This document shows positions 51,263 through 61,055 of a DNA stretch of 64,000 bases, one piece after another. The DNA is from Patescibacteria group bacterium (GTDB taxonomy: Bacteria > Patescibacteriota > Microgenomatia > UBA8517): assembly GCA_035549555.1 (NCBI GenBank), contig DASZQR010000010.1, positions 124,001 to 188,000 of the forward strand, given 5' to 3'. The notes beneath the pieces are model-generated. The model saw only the letters and a list, made by a program, of their open reading frames with translations, made no database searches and was not told where the DNA came from. The translations under genes and the position numbers were made by a program. Position 1 is the stretch's first letter; each line of letters opens with the position of its first letter.

Positions 51263-51277
51263 ACAAGCTTCGCTTAT
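51263..51277. repeat. Copy 3 of the ACAAGCTTCGCTTAT repeat
   Basis: ACAAGCTTCGCTTAT, identical to 23205-23219, lies between the gyrB stop and the ppa start, upstream of the ppa -10. Confidence 0.5.
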
Positions 51278-51290
51278 AAATAAAGTTAGA

Positions 51291-53249
<1,959 letters not shown>

Positions 53250-53367
53250 TCATTCTAACCTGTTTCGAAGCTAATAGCAAGCTAAATATTCACTTTTTCT
53301 TCCCTCAAGTATATAATAAATCTATCCCGTTTTTTAGACAGCGCTTTTTTGCGTCCCTAAAATTTCT

Positions 53368-55095
53368 ATGTATAAAACACTTAAAAAATATCATGAATAT
53401 TTAATGATCAGAAAATTCTGGTTTATTTTGTTTATTGTCACAACAACGATTTCGGTTGTTATTGATTTCTCGACTCCTTATTTTTCCAAACTTTTTATTG
53501 ATAAAATACAAGCCAATAATTTAAACGGAGTTCTTAGTCTTTTATTTTTATATTTAGCTATAATGATTGTCGGAAATATTTTTGGCAACATCAAAAACTT
53601 TTCCGGAGATATCTCAGCAGTTGATGGAGTAAAAAAACTAAAACTTGATGTTTTCAAACAAATTCAGGATTTAGATTTCGCTTACCACACTCAAAGAAAT
53701 ACTGGTTCTTTAATCAGTGCTTTTAAACGAGGAGAAAATGCCTTTTGGGATTTATATGATAGATTTTATTCCCGAGTTTATCCTGTTATTGTCGGCTTTG
53801 TTATTTTAGTTTGGTATTTTTTGAGAATTGATTACAGAATAATTGTTATTTTTATTGTCTCGGCAATTATTACTTTAATTATTACCAAAACCCTTTTGCC
53901 ATTAAATATTAAAAGAAGAAAGGCAGTTAATGACAAAGAAGATGAAATCTCAGGAATAATTACAGATAATTTAATTAATTATGAAACTGTCAAACTTTTT
54001 GCAAAAGAAGACTGGGAGCAAAATAGATTAGATAAAGAATTATCTGATTGGAAAAAAATAATCTGGAAATATTTTGTAACCTATCGATACATTGATACAG
54101 CTCTTGGAAATTTAATTAATCTCGGCGTCTTTCTTGTACTTTTTATGTCTTTTAATTTGGTTTCTGGAAAAACAATTGGCCTTTCAGATTTTGTATTAAT
54201 TATTTCAGCTGTTTCGTTATTTTTTCCTCAATTATTTAATATGGTTTATAGCATCAGGCAAATTTCTCAAGGTTATGCAGATATTAAAAAATATTTAGAT
54301 ATTCTCGACGAAGAAGTTCAAATTAAAGATCCCGCAAATGCAACAATATTAGATCACGTCAAAGGCGATATTAATTTTAAAAATATTTCCTTTGCATATA
54401 AATCAAGCCGTGGAAGTGCGGTCAAAAATATTAATTTGAAAATCCCAGCTGGAAAATCAATTGCTTTTGTTGGTAGGTCTGGAGTTGGCAAAACAACTTT
54501 AGTGCGATTATTAATGCGTTTTTATGATCCAACAAATGGAAAAATTACAATTGATGGAATAAATATAAAAGATTTTACAAAAAGCAATTTGAGATCTTTT
54601 ATGGGAGTTGTTCCCCAAGAGCCAATTCTTTTTAATAATACTATTCGATACAATATTGAATACGGAGCCGAAAAGTCTACGACCCTGAACGAAGTCGAAA
54701 GGGCAGCAAAAATTGCTCATATTGACGGGTTTATTAATAGTCTCCCAGAAAAATATAAAACCGAGGTTGGAGAGCGCGGAGTGAAATTGTCTGGCGGGCA
54801 AAAACAGCGCCTTGCAATTGCAAGAATGATTTTAAGTAATCCAGATATTATTATATTTGACGAAGCAACAAGCCAATTGGATAGCGAAAGTGAAAAATTA
54901 ATTCAAGATGCTTTTTGGAAGGCAGCCAAAGGTAAAACAACAATTATTATAGCTCACCGTCTTTCAACCATTATGAAAGCAGATGAAATTATCGTTATGG
55001 AAAAAGGAAGAATTGTCGAGCGTGATTCTCACAAAAATCTGCTGGCAAGAAAAGACAGTTTATATTCTAAATTCTGGAATTTACAACAAAGTTAG
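53368..55095 (+). CDS. ABC transporter, fused permease-ATPase (exporter type)
   Basis: A 575-aa type-I exporter: N-terminal six-helix transmembrane domain (about 18-300) and C-terminal NBD with Walker A GRSGVGKTT (about 372), Q-loop, signature LSGGQKQR, Walker B IIIFDEATS and switch His in IIAHRLST. A homodimer would pump a lipid, peptide or drug outward. Around residues 437-446 the chain KSTTLNEVERAAK is encoded by a near copy of the palindromic repeat seen in the RluA gene. TATAAT about 50 nt upstream. Confidence 0.93.
   Translation: MYKTLKKYHEYLMIRKFWFILFIVTTTISVVIDFSTPYFSKLFIDKIQANNLNGVLSLLFLYLAIMIVGNIFGNIKNFSGDISAVDGVKKLKLDVFKQIQDLDFAYHTQRNTGSLISAFKRGENAFWDLYDRFYSRVYPVIVGFVILVWYFLRIDYRIIVIFIVSAIITLIITKTLLPLNIKRRKAVNDKEDEISGIITDNLINYETVKLFAKEDWEQNRLDKELSDWKKIIWKYFVTYRYIDTALGNLINLGVFLVLFMSFNLVSGKTIGLSDFVLIISAVSLFFPQLFNMVYSIRQISQGYADIKKYLDILDEEVQIKDPANATILDHVKGDINFKNISFAYKSSRGSAVKNINLKIPAGKSIAFVGRSGVGKTTLVRLLMRFYDPTNGKITIDGINIKDFTKSNLRSFMGVVPQEPILFNNTIRYNIEYGAEKSTTLNEVERAAKIAHIDGFINSLPEKYKTEVGERGVKLSGGQKQRLAIARMILSNPDIIIFDEATSQLDSESEKLIQDAFWKAAKGKTTIIIAHRLSTIMKADEIIVMEKGRIVERDSHKNLLARKDSLYSKFWNLQQS
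54682..54703. repeat. Degenerate palindromic repeat inside the ABC transporter
   Basis: Begins ACCCTGAACG and reads GAAGTCGAAA then GG; near match to 26827-26848 with about three changes. Codons T-L-N-E-V-E-R, the same phase as in the RluA gene. Here it appears to replace a normal stretch rather than lengthen the protein. Confidence 0.6.
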
Positions 55096-55642
55096 TTAAT
55101 TGAAGTTGTACATTTCCATTTTTTTCTAAAGCGTTTAAAGTTTTATTTGCTTCATCAATCAATTTGTAACTTTCTATTTTACTTTCGCTTGCAGAAAAAA
55201 TTAAATTTCTAATAAACTCTATCGCCTCTTCTCTTTTATTTATCAAACTAACTTGTTTTATTTTTTGACCATCGTTTGCTTTAATAAAATTTTCCATCTT
55301 TTCTTTCTCTTCTTCAGAAAAATTTGGACCAGAACTTTCAAATTCTTTTACTTCACATCTTGAAACAATTGTTGGCAGAATGTTTAGAATATTTTGTGCA
55401 GTTAAAACGTAAGTTAGATTAATCTGAGGCTCTTCAAGCGATTTTAAAAATGCATTTTGTGCTTCTGCGGTTGCTTCATCAAACCGTTCTAAAACAATGA
55501 CAGTTTTTTCTGTCAGTTTTAATTTTGTTGTGGCTTTTAATTCGCGAACATCAGCAATTTTATTAATTACGAAATTAATTTTTCTCCCTTCAAAACTATT
55601 AATAAAATCTGAAGAATCTCCAATTATTAAATATGCGTGCAT
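55067..55642 (-). CDS. Clamp-loader small subunit (DNA polymerase III delta'-like), truncated
   Basis: A 191-aa protein with the AAA+ part that follows the Walker A in delta' or gamma: DVRELKATTKLKLTEKTVIV, AQNAFLKSLEEPQINLTYVL (sensor-1 region), NILPTIVSRCEVKEF. There is no Walker A, as in true delta', and the N-terminal and C-terminal parts are shorter than the usual 300-330 aa. It helps load the sliding clamp with other subunits encoded elsewhere. Its ATG is 3 nt from the toxin remnant. Confidence 0.8.
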   Translation of the reverse strand: MHAYLIIGDSSDFINSFEGRKINFVINKIADVRELKATTKLKLTEKTVIVLERFDEATAEAQNAFLKSLEEPQINLTYVLTAQNILNILPTIVSRCEVKEFESSGPNFSEEEKEKMENFIKANDGQKIKQVSLINKREEAIEFIRNLIFSASESKIESYKLIDEANKTLNALEKNGNVQLQLTNFVVNSRI

Positions 55643-55645
55643 AAA

Positions 55646-55906
55646 TTAATATACATCATCATGCGTACCAATTTCCAAACAATAAATAATACCACGGTCA
55701 ATGCTGACAATTATTCTTATACTTCTGTTTACTGAAATTGACCAGTTGTTTTCTCCTTCTAACTTGTGGAGACGAAGTGAAGGATAAATTATATCCGGCG
55801 CAGCTAGTTTGATGGTTTTATGGATCTGCTTTTCTAACCCCTTATCTTTACTTGAAAACTTTTTTACTTGCTGTTTAAAATCATCAGTAAAAAATATTTT
55901 ATATAT
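55646..55906 (-). CDS. RelE/ParE-superfamily toxin without a standard start codon
   Basis: An 86-codon frame with FFTDDFKQQVKKFSSKDKGL, PSLRLHKLEGENNWSISVNR, SIRIIVSIDRGIIYCLEIGT and the terminal HDDVY, typical of RelE/YafQ-type ribonuclease toxins. After an in-frame TAG, the first codons are ATA TAT AAA ATA: no ATG, GTG or TTG is available. Either ATA is used as a rare start, or the toxin has lost its start. It lies 4 nt downstream of the antitoxin frame. Confidence 0.65.
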   Translation of the reverse strand: MYKIFFTDDFKQQVKKFSSKDKGLEKQIHKTIKLAAPDIIYPSLRLHKLEGENNWSISVNRSIRIIVSIDRGIIYCLEIGTHDDVY

Positions 55907-55910
55907 CTAT

Positions 55911-56142
55911 TCAAAGATTTTTAAAAAAATCATCGATATCTTTCTGGGTTCTTAAAACAGCCCCTCTTCCCTGTTTATATTCCTCTTTGGCAATTTCAGC
56001 CATCAAATCATATCTATTTTTCTTCACAGTTTCCCTCATAGAATGTCTCACAAGATCACTAAATGAAACAAAAAAGCCTCGATCAATCAACTGCTGCGCT
56101 TCTTTTTAGTTTGTTTGGTATGGAAACATTTATCGTTGCCAC
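55911..56142 (-). pseudogene. RHH-type antitoxin with a frameshift
   Basis: GTG 56142 opens a frame encoding MATINVSIPNKLK, the beta strand start of ribbon-helix-helix antitoxins (ParD/CopG-like), which leaves frame at CTAAAAAGAAGCG. One A fewer would continue into KEAQQLIDRGFFVSFSDLVR and a C-terminal EIAKEEYKQGRG that ends at TGA 55911. So the gene carries an extra A in an A-run. TATAAT at 56149-56154 ends 6 nt before the GTG. The distal frame could restart at ATG within SMRETVKK. Confidence 0.6.
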
Positions 56143-56161
56143 ACAAAAATTATACAAGAAG

Positions 56162-58168
56162 TCAAGGAACTAATTCCTTCCAGGAAATTGAATTTTGCGC
56201 CAAGCTTGGAGGGAAAAGGAGACTTAAGGTTGGGTCAAATACAAAACTTTCTCCTGCTGTTGTAGAGTTTGCCGACTGTAAATCTCGTTGCAAAGTAACA
56301 CTGCCCCAAGCTGCAACACTTCCTTTAACAACAAGCTGGGTATTCCCGCTTCCCGTATTAAAGCCCCCATCTGTTTCAAAAATTCCATTAAGAGTTGTAG
56401 TCGTCGCATTTACATTTGTATTTCCTGAAACAACTGTCATAAAAAACCCGCTTCCCGCTGTCTGGATTATAATGTTCCCATTAATATTTAAACTCCCGCC
56501 TTTTACAAAAACAACAATCTTTTTATTTCCTGCAACCGTTAAGTTGCCATTAATCGTCAAACTCCCGCTATTAACAGTATAGTAATAATATCCATCAGGG
56601 CTTGCGGTCCCTGAGTCAAAATCAGACTGGCCTGAAACAACTGGCAAGGTATTCAAGATAAGATTTGATGGAAGATTGTTTAAAAATGCTGCAGAATTAT
56701 ATGTTTTTCCTCCATAAACAGAATTTCCTTTCCAGTTCTTGCTCGAAGTATTAATAGCTGTTAGGTTTGTCGTCGCTCCGTAAATCACGTTTCCCGGAAA
56801 ACCTCCAACACCATCTTTGCTAAATACATTACTTGTTGGGACAAGAGAAGATAAGCTTCCTTTGGAAACTGCATCTCCCCCAGTGGTTTGCCACCATCCA
56901 GGCAAATAATTATTAACTGTTATTGTTGGGCTATAAACTGTACAGGATCCTCCGTTTTGTGTTGTTGCGGTGGCAGTGAACTGTACAGTCCCGGTACTTA
57001 TCCCTGTAATGTTTGTCAAATACGGGCTTGCTGCATCGCTGGTTGGTGTTGCTGTGATTCTTCCGTTTGTAGTTGAAAAAGCCACACCTGTAATCGGCGA
57101 GCTATCATTTGAGTCAACTGATGCTGTAACAGGTATCGTTTGCCCAATGCTAATCGTATTAAATGAAGGCGAAAGGCTTATGTCACACTGTGGCGGATTA
57201 ACTTGTATTGTAAAATATTTGTTGCATACATCTCCTGAAGTCCCTGAACTGTAATGAGAAAGATAAAGAACAACATTCATTGTTGTTGTTCCAGGATTAA
57301 GGCCGTATACAGATACATTTGCATAATTTCTACCATAAAGACAACATAAATTTTGCGGATTAGCACTCATTACCTGCAAAAGGTTATCAATAATAGTTGG
57401 ACTTGGGACTCCTTGAAGACCTTGTCCTTGTTTGGCAGGAGGAGTGACTACAAAGCTTGTTGGAAGAACAGCAAGACCTGCTTGTGGATCGCTTGATCCA
57501 GAATTCCCTCCGTCTTTATCTATGCTAAGATTTGAAATTCTATTTTGATAAAGAACAATTGGTGTTGAGCTGTCTGATATACCGTTTACACTATAAACAT
57601 TGCAGGCCGCTCCGCCTCCTCCAGAAGGCTCGACACAGCAAAGCCCTCCATTAGAACACGACCCCGATCCTCCAACTTTTCCAATCTGACCACAGTTTGA
57701 TATATCAGTACGGCACTCAGGATTTGATCCTCCGCTACAACTTCCTCCAGAACCTCCTCCGCTTCCTCCTCCGCAATTGCTGCAGTTTTCAGCAGACGAA
57801 CAAGCTTGTTGTTGTGTTACCTGAATACATGAATTGTTATTGCAGACATTACACGTATAACTATTAACAGGAGGAGTGTAAACACAGGAGCCTCCCATCA
57901 CTGGACCACCACAAGCAGTATGTCCACATGCCCCGCCTGCAAAACTACAACCCAATGAATTTGTTCCGAAACAGGCATAGCCAGTACATTGGACACATCC
58001 AGGAGCACCATTACAAGGATTATTACTGTTGCAAAACTTTGGCGTTGGCTCGTAATCATTACAACAGGTCACATCTCCCGTACAAGTTTGCGCTGAAATA
58101 CTTTGAACATTTCCAAACAATATTGATATCCCTAAACTTAAAATTATAAAAAATAACAGTTTTCTCAT
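56162..58168 (-). CDS. Large secreted Cys-rich protein with polymer-forming-like C-terminus
   Basis: A 668-aa protein: signal peptide (about 1-26, ending SISAQTC), a very Cys-rich N-terminal third (over 25 Cys in about 190 residues) with Gly/Ser-rich linkers, a middle Ig-like part (about 240-420), and a C-terminal region with repeated short strands (SLTINGNLTVAGNKKIVVFV, GGSLNINGN) that looks like a right-handed beta-helix or bactofilin-like stack. Likely a surface protein. No anchor is obvious after the signal. Followed 2 nt after the 199-aa gene on the same strand. Confidence 0.75.
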   Translation of the reverse strand: MRKLLFFIILSLGISILFGNVQSISAQTCTGDVTCCNDYEPTPKFCNSNNPCNGAPGCVQCTGYACFGTNSLGCSFAGGACGHTACGGPVMGGSCVYTPPVNSYTCNVCNNNSCIQVTQQQACSSAENCSNCGGGSGGGSGGSCSGGSNPECRTDISNCGQIGKVGGSGSCSNGGLCCVEPSGGGGAACNVYSVNGISDSSTPIVLYQNRISNLSIDKDGGNSGSSDPQAGLAVLPTSFVVTPPAKQGQGLQGVPSPTIIDNLLQVMSANPQNLCCLYGRNYANVSVYGLNPGTTTMNVVLYLSHYSSGTSGDVCNKYFTIQVNPPQCDISLSPSFNTISIGQTIPVTASVDSNDSSPITGVAFSTTNGRITATPTSDAASPYLTNITGISTGTVQFTATATTQNGGSCTVYSPTITVNNYLPGWWQTTGGDAVSKGSLSSLVPTSNVFSKDGVGGFPGNVIYGATTNLTAINTSSKNWKGNSVYGGKTYNSAAFLNNLPSNLILNTLPVVSGQSDFDSGTASPDGYYYYTVNSGSLTINGNLTVAGNKKIVVFVKGGSLNINGNIIIQTAGSGFFMTVVSGNTNVNATTTTLNGIFETDGGFNTGSGNTQLVVKGSVAAWGSVTLQRDLQSANSTTAGESFVFDPTLSLLFPPSLAQNSISWKELVP

Positions 58169-58170
58169 TT

Positions 58171-58770
58171 TTAATTGAAACTAATATTAAATGGCACACT
58201 ACCATTATTAACTAACATATTTGCTTTATTCCCTGCCTCGGTAAAATGCTGGGTAATAAGACTTCCCTGATCGCCTTGAGGGGCAGTATTGTTGCTTGCT
58301 AAATTTTCCTGGTAATACTCAAGTCCCACGAAAAACTGTTGTAAGGCATCGAATTCCAGGTCTTTTTGAGTTTTATTTAATTTCTCAGCGGTATCAGTAT
58401 TAACATATAGAGTAACTGTCATTTCTGATCCATTTTGAACGAGATTATAGCCAACATATGGTAATGAGTTTCCAGCACTGTCGTTAATATGGGTCACTAT
58501 AGCAGTTGGAACTGAAGTAAACTGAAATTGTAAAGTTTTTATACCGTCATTTTTTAAAGAAGTTGCAGTTTGACTGTCAAACTTACTTAGATTAAAACCG
58601 GAATTATTATTAACTGTTAATCCCCCACTTTGAAAACTCTTTGTTTGTACTGAAACAGTAGTTGCTGAATTGTGAGAAAGATAAAACACAATTCCTCCGA
58701 GAATACAAAAAAATAATATTGCCAAAAATAAAATACCTACCAATAACTTATTTTGCTTTAAAAAATCCAT
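58171..58770 (-). CDS. Membrane-anchored hypothetical protein (199 aa)
   Basis: One N-terminal transmembrane segment (about 10-32) and an external domain with no Cys or recognised motif. It lies between the two large surface-protein genes with gaps of 2 and about 57 nt, and may be a partner of both. The size and layout recall CPR minor pilin-like or accessory exported proteins, but no pilin motif is visible. Confidence 0.55.
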   Translation of the reverse strand: MDFLKQNKLLVGILFLAILFFCILGGIVFYLSHNSATTVSVQTKSFQSGGLTVNNNSGFNLSKFDSQTATSLKNDGIKTLQFQFTSVPTAIVTHINDSAGNSLPYVGYNLVQNGSEMTVTLYVNTDTAEKLNKTQKDLEFDALQQFFVGLEYYQENLASNNTAPQGDQGSLITQHFTEAGNKANMLVNNGSVPFNISFN

Positions 58771-58827
58771 AAAATCCCAATTACTTCAGATTAGATTATC
58801 TTAAAAAGAATGTAAAGAGGATTGTGG

Positions 58828-60813
58828 TTAGGAATTTGAATTACTGGAGATGTTTTTAATTATAAATATTGCTCCAGGAAGATTACTGGCTTGTAAATAA
58901 TTATTGTATATATCATTTCCAATAGCTTGGTATTTATTGAGCGAATTATTAATTTCATTTAATGTACCCGTTGTTATTGGTGCTACTTGTCCTGCAAAAG
59001 GAGCATTCATTATATTAAATGCAGTAGCTCCGAATAGCCAGTCTGCAGCGCCTGGATACGTGTCTTGTTTACCTTCATTAGGATTCTCGACGGATCTTAT
59101 CAAAATAACATCGCCAAAATTTTGCTTACCCGCAGTTAGAGTGTCTGGCAGTACAATGTCAAAAGAACCTAGCTTTTGTGCGTCGTTTTTCGTTAAAACT
59201 GCACTTGTAGTTTCGCCAGGGTAGTTTACGTTAATAATATGTTTTCCCGTAACATCTATCCCGGTATCTTTTTTTATGGATTGAATTGTTCCATTCAAAA
59301 GGGTATCGGTACCAGGTTGGCTGAGATAAGCGCTGTTCCAATCAAAATAAAAAGAGTTATTGTTTCTTTGTGAGCCAACTGCAGTGAAAAAACTAATCTT
59401 TAGTCCACTTACTCCCTCTTTGTAATCCGAAGATTGTATTGGAGTAGCTGCATATGACCAACTTCCATTCTCTGCACTTGTTGGTTGTGTATGTCCAAAG
59501 TAACAAAGTACATGACCTTGTTGGTCTTGTCCTTGGAAACATAAGTTGTCTTTGTTCCAGGTAATATTAGTTATTCCTAAAGTTTGTGCATCTTTAACCA
59601 TTTGATCAGTATTTCTTCCTGGATAAGATTCCATTACACTATTCATTGTGGCAAGCTCAGCTGAATTTAGAGTTGATCTAACTGCATCAAAGTTAAAAAA
59701 AGTGTTTACATTTGCTTCAGGAGCACTTAATTTAGTAATTACGAGATTATTATTACTGTCAAATTGATATATTCCATTATTATCAACAAAAACAGTTCTT
59801 AATGAATTTGCATTAAATGATCCTTCTTTTACCAAATCTGCCTTTATAAAGCCGTTTTTACCATTTACGCTTACTTGGTACCAAGGTTGCTGATCGCTAC
59901 CTGTTACTTGTCCCGTTATAACCACTTCTGTTGCTTCAGGCAAAACAGCTAAGGGTTGAGAATTAGTATTACTATCAGGTCTTAAGTTTGCAGAAGTATT
60001 AACTACTCCTTGAGCCCAGCCACTTTTATCTCTTATTCCGTAAGTGGAAGTAAAATCGCTAGCCTTTTCTAACGCAAACGATGTACCTTGGTTCAGTGGA
60101 TCTTCGGTCAGGACCCAGATCCCACCTGATTTTGGATCTCGAACCCCAACGACTGGTCTCTGAAAACCACTCGCCTCGTTTCTGATAAACATTTCTAACT
60201 TCAATCCCGGAGCTAAACTAACCGGAATAACCAAGCCATCTGTTGAATCGTAAACATAATATGTATCTGTATTATCAGGATGAATTTCATGAATAATTCC
60301 GCCTACGAGATTACTTCCCGAAATAGAACCTACTTCTAAAGAAATTGTAAATTTGCCAACTTTATCCTTAGGTTCTGTTGCAGCGATAGTTTGGATAATT
60401 TTGCTATTATCCTCCATGATCGTTGAGGCATCCTGAGCCAGTAAATCTTGAATTGTAGGATCTCCAAAGTTAATCTGTGAAGGATCAATGTTAGCTAGTG
60501 TACTTTGTAAATAACTCGTCTCAAATGCTGCTGGATCTGTTGGAACCGTAAATTCAGGAACTCTTTTAGGTAGCTGCCCAAATTGTGTATCAAAATTTGT
60601 TGGCGGAGGTGTTACTCGTCTAATATGGCTTTGGTCCTTATCTACAGCCGCGGTCGTTAAACTGTTTTTTTGTGGACCCATCGTATTTTCTATCTGAGAG
60701 TTTTGTTGACCTTGAACTACTCGTGCTCCCACAAACATAGCTGTACCAAAAGCTAATGCTCCTCTTGTGATATTTTTTATTCTTTCTGACATTCTATCTT
60801 GTTTATCTGCCAT
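58828..60813 (-). CDS. Large SH3b-domain exported protein (661 aa)
   Basis: From ATG 60813 (MADKQDRMSERIKNITRGAL) a 661-aa protein with a weak N-terminal hydrophobic segment (about 20-35), an Ala/Asn/Asp-rich body, one SH3b domain (about 285-335, ANLRPDSNTNSQPLAVLPEA) and a C-terminal region with no family. SH3b domains often bind cell wall. A GTG at 60822 would add three residues. It has its own promoter with palindromic spacer and lies divergent from pilB. Confidence 0.75.
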   Translation of the reverse strand: MADKQDRMSERIKNITRGALAFGTAMFVGARVVQGQQNSQIENTMGPQKNSLTTAAVDKDQSHIRRVTPPPTNFDTQFGQLPKRVPEFTVPTDPAAFETSYLQSTLANIDPSQINFGDPTIQDLLAQDASTIMEDNSKIIQTIAATEPKDKVGKFTISLEVGSISGSNLVGGIIHEIHPDNTDTYYVYDSTDGLVIPVSLAPGLKLEMFIRNEASGFQRPVVGVRDPKSGGIWVLTEDPLNQGTSFALEKASDFTSTYGIRDKSGWAQGVVNTSANLRPDSNTNSQPLAVLPEATEVVITGQVTGSDQQPWYQVSVNGKNGFIKADLVKEGSFNANSLRTVFVDNNGIYQFDSNNNLVITKLSAPEANVNTFFNFDAVRSTLNSAELATMNSVMESYPGRNTDQMVKDAQTLGITNITWNKDNLCFQGQDQQGHVLCYFGHTQPTSAENGSWSYAATPIQSSDYKEGVSGLKISFFTAVGSQRNNNSFYFDWNSAYLSQPGTDTLLNGTIQSIKKDTGIDVTGKHIINVNYPGETTSAVLTKNDAQKLGSFDIVLPDTLTAGKQNFGDVILIRSVENPNEGKQDTYPGAADWLFGATAFNIMNAPFAGQVAPITTGTLNEINNSLNKYQAIGNDIYNNYLQASNLPGAIFIIKNISSNSNS

Positions 60814-60826
60814 AAAACTCACTGTA

Positions 60827-60994
60827 TCAAATACAAGAGCTTATAGCAATTCCTGTCCCATAGTATATTCCATCTACGTAGAAAGTCAAATTTTTATCAA
60901 AAAAAATCCCGCTAGCGATAGCGGGATGACTTCCTACCCTTTCCGTGGAAAGGGAAAAATTGAAAAACAAATAGTTAAGTAATCTCTTTAACAT
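60827..60994 (-). CDS. 55-aa leader ORF spanning a terminator hairpin
   Basis: ATG 60994 is preceded by AGAGAGGAA and a TATAAT at 61009-61014. The frame runs 55 codons through the hairpin 60906-60927 and its U-run, and stops 14 nt before the surface-protein ATG. The coded SHPAIASGIFFDK is produced by the repeat-like hairpin itself. It could be a leader peptide that opens the terminator when translated, or an accidental frame of a dispersed palindromic repeat. Confidence 0.35.
   Translation of the reverse strand: MLKRLLNYLFFNFSLSTERVGSHPAIASGIFFDKNLTFYVDGIYYGTGIAISSCI
60862..60889 (-). promoter_or_regulatory. Promoter of the 661-aa surface protein with spacer palindrome
   Basis: On the minus strand TTGACT (60884-60889), 16-nt spacer, TATACT (60862-60867). 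The spacer carries the perfect palindrome TCTACGTAGA (60873-60882). Transcription would start near 60855, giving a leader of about 40 nt. A dimeric regulator bound at the palindrome would block polymerase. Confidence 0.7.
60906..60927 (-). terminator. Perfect hairpin with U-run (minus strand), plus adjacent hairpin
   Basis: ATCCCGCTA/TAGCGGGAT stem of 9 bp with GCGA-type tetraloop, followed on the minus strand by eight T (60899-60906). A second hairpin CCCTTTCC/GGAAAGGG lies at 60937-60954. It is between divergent genes, so it is not an ordinary gene-end terminator; it may insulate the surface-protein promoter, attenuate a leader, or be a REP-like repeat. Confidence 0.7.
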
Positions 60995-61055
60995 TTCCTC
61001 TCTAATTAATTATAACAGATATTGCAAGCCGAAGTTTGACTTGTCATAATGAATC

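Noticed and set aside
56115-56582. Plus-strand frame of 155 codons opposite the Cys-rich gene
   Set aside because: No family; the minus strand has a signal peptide and a continuous 668-aa frame, and this one overlaps the antitoxin.
60767-60982. Plus-strand frame of 71 codons between the surface gene and pilB
   Set aside because: It runs antisense to the promoter, hairpins and leader and has no start signal; its coded ASDSGMTS is a product of the repeat-like hairpin.
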